A stretch of 61,628 nt of DNA from positions 170,360-231,987 of the forward strand of contig NZ_JACHFW010000006.1 in the NCBI RefSeq assembly GCF_014202115.1. The letters are read 5' to 3'. The translations under genes and the position numbers were made by a program. The notes below the pieces were generated by a model, which was not told the origin of the DNA, ran no database searches, and worked only from the letters and a program-made list of their open reading frames with translations. Below, piece after piece: positions 14,427 to 21,505 of the stretch. Each line of letters begins with the position of its first letter. Positions within the stretch are counted from its first letter, which is position 1. This DNA is from Catenibacillus scindens (lineage in GTDB: Bacteria > Bacillota > Clostridia > Lachnospirales > Lachnospiraceae).

Positions 14427-16331
14427 TTAACCCCGCACAATACCGTAGCTTGCGCAGATATCTGTAAATTCCTGGCTGCCTACAAAGCCGTCAAAAACTT
14501 CCTCACGGCTTGTTCCATTGTCCAGAAGTCTCACCCAGCTCTCCAGGCCGGCAGGATCAGATTCACGGCCTAAAAAGGCGCGGTACAACTGTTTCACATA
14601 GTCGGCATTGCTGTAATTTCTGCCTTTAAATTCATCGCTGAACACAAAGCCATAGGCAACATCCCGGCCGCTGTTTGCGTGAGTCACCAAAGCATTGATC
14701 CAGGAAGACAGGCCGGCGGCGTCCGGCTCTCTCTCCAGGCAGATCTGGTACAGACGGGTGACAAACCCTTTCACAGGCGCTTCCTTACCGCAGGCTGAGC
14801 ATGGGCCGGAAGGAATTGTCCCGTACTGAGGCACTTCAATGGCACTGCCGATATTAATGCCGTACTGGCTGCACAGCCCCCGAAACTCTGTACTCATGGC
14901 AAATCCGTTAAAGACTTCCTCACGGGTTGTTCCGCTTTCCATAACCTTGATCCAGGAGGATAACCCTGCGGCGTCCGCCTCACGACCGAGGAATGCCTTA
15001 TACAGCAGCTTAATATAGTCTTCATTGCAATAATTTTTATTCTTAAACTCCGTGCTGAACACAAAGTTATAGGCCACCTGAGCGCCGCCCTCACGGCCGC
15101 TTTCCAGGACATTGACCCAGCTTTCCAGACCTGCTTTGTCAGGGGTACGGCCTAAACATGTCTCATACAGACGGGTGACAAAAGCAGAAATTGTCTGCTG
15201 TTCCGGTTCAGGCTCCGGCTGAGTTTCCGGCTCAGTCTCCGGTTCGGTCTCCGGCTGAGTTTCCGGCTCGGTCTCCGGCTCGGTCTCTGGCTCTGATTCC
15301 GGACTTGCATCGAAAAATTCTACCTGATAAGCAAGATCGACAGCTCTGCCGCTGAGGTCTTTCAAACCTTCAACAGTCACTGTATATATGCCGTCATAAT
15401 ATATGCCGTCATATTCCATTATATCATCCACATTCGGCCTGAAAATAATACAGTTACTCACGCCATGTTCATCAAGATTCACATTAAAATAGGGTCCATT
15501 CCCCACATTTATGTAAGTCTGATCACCGCTGAACGTCCATGTTTTCCCCGCACTGTCCTCTAATGTAACCGTCAGATCTTCCTTTGCGGGCATCGCATAT
15601 TTTTGCGGATTCAGCGTAATACTCCATGCCTCGTACCATCTAAACAGATTTTGCGGGAAATTTCCGGAAGCCGGCCAGGAAATAAAGTCATAGTCGCACC
15701 CGGCGCCGCTGCGGTCATAAATTGTTTCAACTGCGACCCCATCGCAATAGCCAAAGCCGACTTTGCCGAGGGTAGGATTAAGCTGCCACCGCCGATGGCC
15801 AAGCTCCGGAATATTATTGCCGGAACTGTCATCCATCCAGCCGTCAATGGCACTCACCGGCATACCCTCAACATCCCCCGTAAGATTACAGCTGCTGACT
15901 GCCCGAAGGCCTCTTTCATAAAACGCGTCATCCATATCATCCGGCTGCTTCGGCGAATGGGATATCCGTCCGCTGGCCGCTACCAGAACCGCGCCATACT
16001 GGGCGTTCTCATTAAAGCTCTGATCATTTTCTACCGCAGGCAGTCCGGCAATCCGGCGCATAGCGTTCAGGCGCCCGGTCATGGCAGACAGCACCTCCGA
16101 TGACAGCGCCCCCGCGCTGTATGGATATTTGCTGCTGGGTTCTTCCTCATAAATGGGAGATGAGGTGATGACCGGGTTGTCTTCCAACAGCTCTATAATC
16201 TCCTCCTGGCTCATTTTGGGCATTGATAGACTTCCGCTGTCGGAGTATTGCCCGCTGGCGTTGACGCTCATTGGGGCTGACAGTGTTAATGCCATGCATA
16301 AAGCGAGAAACCCTGCTAATATTTTTTTCAT
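14427..16331 (-). CDS. Secreted CAP-like/DUF4214 repeat protein, paralogue 2
   Basis: A 634-residue exported protein built like its neighbour: signal peptide MKKILAGFLALCMALTLSA, divergent CAP-like domain (LNAMRRIAGLPAV, GHRRWQLNP), beta-rich segment, then four DUF4214 units with a CSAC motif between the second and third. The linker differs: it is a run of Glu-Thr/Gln-Pro-Glu repeats about 35 residues long, as in cell-wall-spanning stalks. Start ATG 16331 follows GGGAGGAG; a longer in-frame start at 16388 would swallow that site. The N-terminal halves of the two paralogues have diverged clearly while the C-terminal DUF4214 halves remain almost the same. Confidence 0.85.
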   Translation of the reverse strand: MKKILAGFLALCMALTLSAPMSVNASGQYSDSGSLSMPKMSQEEIIELLEDNPVITSSPIYEEEPSSKYPYSAGALSSEVLSAMTGRLNAMRRIAGLPAVENDQSFNENAQYGAVLVAASGRISHSPKQPDDMDDAFYERGLRAVSSCNLTGDVEGMPVSAIDGWMDDSSGNNIPELGHRRWQLNPTLGKVGFGYCDGVAVETIYDRSGAGCDYDFISWPASGNFPQNLFRWYEAWSITLNPQKYAMPAKEDLTVTLEDSAGKTWTFSGDQTYINVGNGPYFNVNLDEHGVSNCIIFRPNVDDIMEYDGIYYDGIYTVTVEGLKDLSGRAVDLAYQVEFFDASPESEPETEPETEPETQPETEPETEPETQPEPEPEQQTISAFVTRLYETCLGRTPDKAGLESWVNVLESGREGGAQVAYNFVFSTEFKNKNYCNEDYIKLLYKAFLGREADAAGLSSWIKVMESGTTREEVFNGFAMSTEFRGLCSQYGINIGSAIEVPQYGTIPSGPCSACGKEAPVKGFVTRLYQICLEREPDAAGLSSWINALVTHANSGRDVAYGFVFSDEFKGRNYSNADYVKQLYRAFLGRESDPAGLESWVRLLDNGTSREEVFDGFVGSQEFTDICASYGIVRG

Positions 16332-16370
16332 TAATGTCTCCTCCCTCAAATTGTCTGTCACATCGTTTTC

Positions 16371-16409
16371 AAAAAGGCTCAGGCCCATACCCCCGGCCCG
16401 AACCTTTCA
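16371..16409 (-). terminator. Terminator after BspA/CAP/DUF4214 gene
   Basis: On the minus strand GAAAGGTTCGGGCC pairs imperfectly with GGGCCTGAGCCTTT and is followed by TTTTT. A TATAAT at 16411-16416 just before it could be the -10 box of the gene at 14427-16331, so this stem might also lie in that gene's leader. Confidence 0.55.
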
Positions 16410-16422
16410 TTATATGATGCCA

Positions 16423-16477
16423 GGGTCTCAAGGTCATGCTTTTCATGCTTGCATGAAAAAGCATGACCTTTTGACCC
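16423..16477. repeat. Long inverted repeat between DUF4214 genes
   Basis: AAGGTCATGCTTTTCATGC (16430-16448) pairs with GCATGAAAAAGCATGACCTT (one bulge), extended outward by GGGTC/GACCC. No T-tract follows on either strand, so it is not a standard terminator; it may overlap the -35 region of the gene at 14427-16331. Confidence 0.7.
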
Positions 16478-16508
16478 CAACATCATTATTCTATCTATAT
16501 ACACATTT

Positions 16509-19442
16509 TCATAAAATCCCATAGGACTGGCAGATTTCCCGAAATTCCGGTGAATCCGCAAATCCGTTAAAGACATGTTCCCGGCTTTCTCCCTCTCTTA
16601 ATACTTTCAGCCAGGATTCAAGTCCGGCGTTATCCGCCTCTCTGTCCATGAAAACTCTGTAAAGAGTCCGCACATAATCTTCATCAGACAGATTTTTTCC
16701 CTTAAATTCGTTGGAAAATACAAAGCCGTAAGCCGCCTGTTTCGCAGTGTTGACTCCCGTAAGGATCTGGCTGCACCAGGCGTTGAGACCATTCACATCC
16801 GGCTCCCGCCCCAGGCAAAGCCTGTAATTGCGGACAATAAATTTGGTCACGTTCTCATTCTGGTCTCTGGGCTCTGTCAATACCGCGTTTCCACGGACAA
16901 TGCCGTACTCACTGCATATACCTGTAAATTCATTGGATTCCGCAAATCCTTTAAATACATGCATACGGGAAAGTCCGCTGTCAAGGACTGACATCCAGGC
17001 ATTTAAGCCGCCCTGATCATATTCCCGGCCTAAAAATGTCCGATACATAATCTTAATATATTCCTCATCGCTCATGTTCCTGGATTTAAACTCTGTACTG
17101 TCCACAAAGCCCTGCGCCACTTTGGCCCCGGACTCCTTTCCGGAAGACAGGACATCAACCCAGGCATTGAGCCCGGCGTTATCCGGTGTACGCTGAAGAA
17201 TATTTTCATAGAGCCGCGTCACAAAAGCAGCGACACCTTCACGATCCGCCACAGGCGCTCCGCCGCCGCCATTGTCCGTGCCGCCTCCGGTGTTGCCGCC
17301 AGTATTTCCTCCGCTATTATCTCCGGAAGGATTGCTGACCGTCACCGTGCATTTTGCGGAATAAGTGCCATCAGCCGTAGAGACAGTGATCACCGCCTGT
17401 CCCGGTTTGTTCGCTGTGACAAGCCCTGAACTGTTCACGGCCGCCACGGAAGTATCAGAAGACTGCCACTGATAATTTTCAGGGATAAGCACAGCCCGGA
17501 CACTTTCCCATCCCGGATTCTGGATCACCGGGCGGAGTTCTCTGGTATCCCCGGAATTTAAAGTAAGGTCTGTGTTGGACAATCCTATTGTATATTTTCC
17601 CGGATAAACCTCTACCTTAGCCAGAACATTTTGATCAGCCATAGAAGCCGGAGCCGATGCATTTGCCGAACCAAAAAGCTGAACCCAGTATGTAACTCCA
17701 TTATGTACAAAACATCCAACGCCTATAGAGTTCCAGCGTCCATCTAAAATATTGGCTTTGTGTCCCTCCGAGTTCATCCATTGATCCATAACCCCGGCTG
17801 CTGTTGAACTTCCGGCCGCGATATTTTCCGCTGAGGCTTTTGTCGATATGGAAAAACACTCCAGGCCATTTGTGCGGGTGTGGGAAAAATCAATAGCAGT
17901 CTCTGATGACCGGGTCATCGCCGCACTTAAAAGATCCTGATCCATGGACAGAGGATTTAAACCCGCATTTTGACGTTCCTGATTTACAAGCGCCAGCACT
18001 TCATTAGCCAGAGAATACTTGTAAGTACCCTCAAGTATAATAGTATCCGTTTTCAGATAGGAACCATCGGTCTGCGGTTTAAGATCATCCGAATAAACCA
18101 GCTCCAGGTTGGGGCAGGCCGAAAAGGCATCTTCCCCGATGAGCGTTACTGAGTCCGGAATCTTAATATAAGTCAGCGACTCACATTTGTAAAACGCCTG
18201 GCGATTAATTTCCTTCAGGCCTTCAGGCAGGGTAAAATTCTGAAGAGCGGTACAATGGCTGAATGCCTGGAAAGTGATCATTTCCAATGTTGACGGAAAA
18301 GTTACCTTTGTCAGGGCAGTACATCCAAAAAAGGAACTGTTCCATATTTCCCGCAGTCCTTCCGGAAATACGATTTCTTTCAGACTGGTACAGTTTGTGA
18401 ATGCTCTGTGCCATATAATCTCAAGGCCTTTGCCAAAGGTGACATTTTCCAGACTTCGGCACTCCTCAAAAGTATAAAATCCAATTTCTTTAATGCCATC
18501 GCCAAGAACAACACTTTTTAAAGCGGAACAACTGTAAAAAGCCGAGTCTCCAAGTTCTGTCACGCTGTTGGGAACCGCCACGCTCTGAAGCAGAGTATTT
18601 CTGCCAAACGCATATGCCCCGACAGATGTTACCCTGCCCGGCACTGTAAAGCTGGTTCCTGAGTGTTTTGCCGGATACAGTACAAGAGTTGCGCCGCCGT
18701 CTTTATACACAATGCCGTCTGATGAGGAAAATGTCTTATTTCCTGAAGCCACCTGCACACCGGTCAATTGGGTATTTCCCAGCACCGCATAGGCATCGAA
18801 CTCCGTCACAGACGCCGGCAATGTCAGTGTTGCAAAATCACTGTACTGGAAAGCATATTGCTTAATACTGGTCAGACCGTTATTCAGAGTGATATTTTTT
18901 AAAGAGCTGCAGTTGGCAAACGCGGCCATATCCAGTGTTTTTAAGGAGGCCGGCAAAGTCACGTCAGAAAGAGAGGTACAGCCGTAAAAGGCGGACTCTC
19001 CTATCGTTTCAAGAGACGCTGCTCCGGAAAAATCTATACTTTCCAGATTAGTACACTCTGCAAATGCATATTTCCCGATCTTAGTTACACCTGAGCCGAC
19101 AATCACCTTTTTAATCTGAGACTTTATGTTTTGCCATGGCACATTATATGTATAATCGTAATCCACCATGGCACCATTTCCAGAAAGCGTCAGCACTCCC
19201 TGATCATCCAAAGTCAATTTTACTCCGCCTGAATTATAAGACGACGCGGCATACTGGTCGACTAAAATTTCCACTTCCTGCAAATCCTGCTCCCCGCCCT
19301 CTGCTTCCAGCATATAGCCCTCTGCCAGAAGTTCTTCTGGGGCATCTTCCACTTCCTGTCCGACAGCTCCATAAACCGGAAATGCCATCAGTCCTATGGC
19401 CAGTACCGCCAAAAGCGCACATTTCAAACATCTTTTTTTCAT
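16509..19442 (-). CDS. BspA-type LRR / CAP / Big-2 / DUF4214 secreted protein
   Basis: A 977-residue modular surface protein. Order: signal peptide (1-25), about a dozen BspA-type leucine-rich repeats (LRR_5) at residues 95-450 with the motif 'AFxxCTxLxxVTLP', a canonical CAP/SCP domain at about 470-600 (LVNQERQNAG, AENIAAG, MNSEGHKANIL, GVGCF), an Ig-like Big-2 domain (about 640-715), a Gly/Asn/Thr linker, and four DUF4214 units (about 740-977). Start ATG 19442 follows GGAGGAGG. BspA repeats and Big-2 domains are known from host- or partner-binding surface proteins; the combination with CAP and DUF4214 is unusual. No sortase motif or membrane anchor is seen, so DUF4214 may hold the protein to the envelope (inference). 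Confidence 0.88.
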   Translation of the reverse strand: MKKRCLKCALLAVLAIGLMAFPVYGAVGQEVEDAPEELLAEGYMLEAEGGEQDLQEVEILVDQYAASSYNSGGVKLTLDDQGVLTLSGNGAMVDYDYTYNVPWQNIKSQIKKVIVGSGVTKIGKYAFAECTNLESIDFSGAASLETIGESAFYGCTSLSDVTLPASLKTLDMAAFANCSSLKNITLNNGLTSIKQYAFQYSDFATLTLPASVTEFDAYAVLGNTQLTGVQVASGNKTFSSSDGIVYKDGGATLVLYPAKHSGTSFTVPGRVTSVGAYAFGRNTLLQSVAVPNSVTELGDSAFYSCSALKSVVLGDGIKEIGFYTFEECRSLENVTFGKGLEIIWHRAFTNCTSLKEIVFPEGLREIWNSSFFGCTALTKVTFPSTLEMITFQAFSHCTALQNFTLPEGLKEINRQAFYKCESLTYIKIPDSVTLIGEDAFSACPNLELVYSDDLKPQTDGSYLKTDTIILEGTYKYSLANEVLALVNQERQNAGLNPLSMDQDLLSAAMTRSSETAIDFSHTRTNGLECFSISTKASAENIAAGSSTAAGVMDQWMNSEGHKANILDGRWNSIGVGCFVHNGVTYWVQLFGSANASAPASMADQNVLAKVEVYPGKYTIGLSNTDLTLNSGDTRELRPVIQNPGWESVRAVLIPENYQWQSSDTSVAAVNSSGLVTANKPGQAVITVSTADGTYSAKCTVTVSNPSGDNSGGNTGGNTGGGTDNGGGGAPVADREGVAAFVTRLYENILQRTPDNAGLNAWVDVLSSGKESGAKVAQGFVDSTEFKSRNMSDEEYIKIMYRTFLGREYDQGGLNAWMSVLDSGLSRMHVFKGFAESNEFTGICSEYGIVRGNAVLTEPRDQNENVTKFIVRNYRLCLGREPDVNGLNAWCSQILTGVNTAKQAAYGFVFSNEFKGKNLSDEDYVRTLYRVFMDREADNAGLESWLKVLREGESREHVFNGFADSPEFREICQSYGIL

Positions 19443-19578
19443 TTTTCTCCTCCTCCCTGTCATTCATTTTTTCTTTTAATTTCCCACCTCCTGTCTTTTT
19501 TTACCTCCCCCAGCCGTGAAAACGCAAACCGTCTGCTTTCATGTGTGAGGACACCGCGCGGAGCGCAGTTTATATGTT

Positions 19579-19637
19579 TACTATAATAAAACGAATATAT
19601 TTTTTCAATCTGAGGACATTTTTGAGGAGAAAAAAAA
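19579..19637. repeat. Direct repeat A2, partner at 12156
   Basis: Nearly the same as 12156-12213 (TACTATAATAAAAC..., TTTTTCAATCTGAGGAC...). It precedes the terminator of the symporter gene, while the partner precedes the terminator of a DUF4214 gene. Confidence 0.75.
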
Positions 19638-19675
19638 CACCACAGACCAGCCTTTCTCACGACCGGTCTGCGGTG
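19631..19675 (-). terminator. Terminator of GPH symporter gene
   Basis: CACCACAGACC (19638-19648) pairs with GGTCTGCGGTG (19665-19675) and a run of A at 19630-19637 gives the T-tract on the minus strand. Confidence 0.85.
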
Positions 19676-19725
19676 ACTTTTTTGATTGCAATATAAACTT
19701 ACATGTGATTGTTCCGTCTTATGAT

Positions 19726-21117
19726 TCAGCCTTTTTGTTCAGCGTTTTTTGCCGCCATCTTAGCGTCAAGGCTTGCCCGGATCTTGGCGTTCTTTTCAGC
19801 GTTAAGCGGATAGAAAGCCAGCGGAATCAGAGCCAGCAGGTAGAAAATACCAAACATCAGGTTTGCGGAAAAGTTAATACTTGCAAGAGCTTCCGCAGTC
19901 TGCTGCTGAGCGGTACCCACATAACCAAAAGCGCCCATGATCAGAAGGGCAACTGCCGGACCAAAAGCGTTTCCGATCTTAGTGGAAAGGGATGTGGCGG
20001 CATATGCCAGACCGTCGGTACGCACGCCGATGCGGTCTTCCTGATAGTCGATAGATTCCGGAATCATAGACATCGGGATTGGAATCGTGAAGCAGAAGAA
20101 ACCGTAAATCGCGTGAAGCACAAGCTGCACCGGAAGGTTTGTCGGTGATACAAAGTAGATGATAATCAGTGTAATACCGGAACCGATGTAGCCAATGGCG
20201 GCAACTCTCTTCTTACCCCATTTGATAACATAGTTCTTTGTCAGGAAAATACCAATAACCGTCATAATGGACGGAAGTGACATAAAAAGACTGATATACT
20301 GAGGTTTGCCCATAACATACATGATGTAATACAGTACAACGCCGAGACGCCCGAACATGGCGAACATAGCGAAAAGCATCATGGCGAATACGAGCATAAG
20401 GGGTTTGTTTGTGACAACCGCTTTAAGGCTCTGGGAAATAGGAATCGGTTTCCCCGCATTTACCGGCTTAACGGTCTCTTTACAGTTGGCATAAACAAAG
20501 TAAAACAAAGGTACAGATACAACTGCGTATATCAAAATAGTAATTGTATAGCTGGTGGCGTTAAAGTTTCCAGCCTCGCCGGAAATAGCGCCCATAATAA
20601 TAGGAGATACTGCAGAAAGGATAACGGAACTTAAATTTGTTCCCATCATTCTCCAGCTTGTTAGCTGAGCGATATCTTCCGGGTTCGTTGTCATAACTGT
20701 GGACAGAGAACCATAGGAAAGGTTAACAACAGTATACAGCATACCATACGCAATATAGGTAATGGCCGCGTAAATCGCCGCGCCGCTTCCACCGATGGTA
20801 GTGAATGTCAATACGGCCGCCAGTGCCAGAAACGGTGTGAAATAAAAGATGTAGGGGCGGAATCTTCCCCGTTTTGTATTGGTACGCTCCGCAATAGCGC
20901 CGAACATCGGGTCATTGATAGCATCCCAAACACGGGCAATGATCATAATAGCAGATACAACCGCTGGAAGCAGACCAACCACGTCGGTATAGAATACAGA
21001 CAGATAGCTTCCCATAAATGTGTTTGTCAGGTTACTGGCAAAATCGCCGCAGCCGTAAGCAAACAATACTCTTTTGCTCAGTCTCGGAGCCGAGACCGCT
21101 GTGCTTTGGTTACTCAC
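19726..21117 (-). CDS. GPH-family sugar:cation symporter
   Basis: A 463-residue membrane protein with about 12 helices, of the glycoside-pentoside-hexuronide:cation symporter family (MelB, XynP, UidB). Family marks include GCGDFASNL at the N-terminus, the loop IAERTNTKRGRFRPYI after helix 2 and IDYQEDRIGVRTDGLAYA near residue 360. It imports a glycoside together with Na+ or H+. Start GTG 21117 follows AGGAGG. The neighbouring regulator carries a GH39 (beta-xylosidase) domain and a GH31 alpha-xylosidase lies further on, so a xylo-oligosaccharide is a reasonable guess for the substrate. Confidence 0.9.
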   Translation of the reverse strand: MSNQSTAVSAPRLSKRVLFAYGCGDFASNLTNTFMGSYLSVFYTDVVGLLPAVVSAIMIIARVWDAINDPMFGAIAERTNTKRGRFRPYIFYFTPFLALAAVLTFTTIGGSGAAIYAAITYIAYGMLYTVVNLSYGSLSTVMTTNPEDIAQLTSWRMMGTNLSSVILSAVSPIIMGAISGEAGNFNATSYTITILIYAVVSVPLFYFVYANCKETVKPVNAGKPIPISQSLKAVVTNKPLMLVFAMMLFAMFAMFGRLGVVLYYIMYVMGKPQYISLFMSLPSIMTVIGIFLTKNYVIKWGKKRVAAIGYIGSGITLIIIYFVSPTNLPVQLVLHAIYGFFCFTIPIPMSMIPESIDYQEDRIGVRTDGLAYAATSLSTKIGNAFGPAVALLIMGAFGYVGTAQQQTAEALASINFSANLMFGIFYLLALIPLAFYPLNAEKNAKIRASLDAKMAAKNAEQKG

Positions 21118-21295
21118 TTTAAGTTCCTCCTAGCATGTAATTTTGTGTCTTTTTATAAAATTTCCGGAATCCGGAAAGTTTTATTTTGCAGAGTTTTGCC
21201 CCCCAATACTCTGCCGCCAGGCTGACATCCAAAAGAGCGGACGCTTCTTTGATTCTTTTCAAGATGCTTTGCCGCTCCTTCACTCTGTTACATAT

Positions 21296-21324
21296 TTGAC
21301 AAATTTTTCGTTAATTAGTATAGT
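21296..21324 (+). promoter_or_regulatory. Strong orphan promoter, plus strand
   Basis: TTGACA (21296-21301), exactly 17 bases, then TATAGT (21319-21324). No plus-strand gene lies downstream before tRNA-Ala 2.7 kb away. The predicted transcript would begin near 21331 and reach a hairpin with T-tract at 21406-21450. Confidence 0.6.
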
Positions 21325-21330
21325 CTGCCT

Positions 21331-21452
21331 TCGCGTTTTTTTCATCGTTCATTCTTACGATTATATTATCTTTTTTTAACCTCCGTCGAAGTCTTCAGGC
21401 CAAAAAAGGTCAAAATTTCACTAATATAAGTGACTTTTTGACCTTCTTTTTC
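21331..21452 (+). ncRNA. Candidate small RNA between symporter and AraC-GH39 gene
   Basis: The region between an orphan consensus promoter (21296-21324) and a hairpin ending in CTTCTTTTTCC (to about 21452) would give an RNA of about 120 nt. No ORF with a ribosome site is seen in it. The surrounding 388-base gap between two minus-strand sugar genes holds nothing else. Expression is predicted only. Confidence 0.4.
21402..21450. terminator. Bidirectional terminator
   Basis: A stem of about 18 pairs with two mismatches (21406-21423 with 21428-21445, arms AAGGTCAAAA... and ...TTTTTGACCTT) has T-tracts on both strands. It ends the AraC-GH39 gene on the minus strand and could end the candidate small RNA on the plus strand. 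Confidence 0.8.
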
Positions 21453-21505
21453 CTTTATTCCCTTATTTTTACTGCTAAATTTAAACACTATTGCAGAAAA
21501 GTGAC

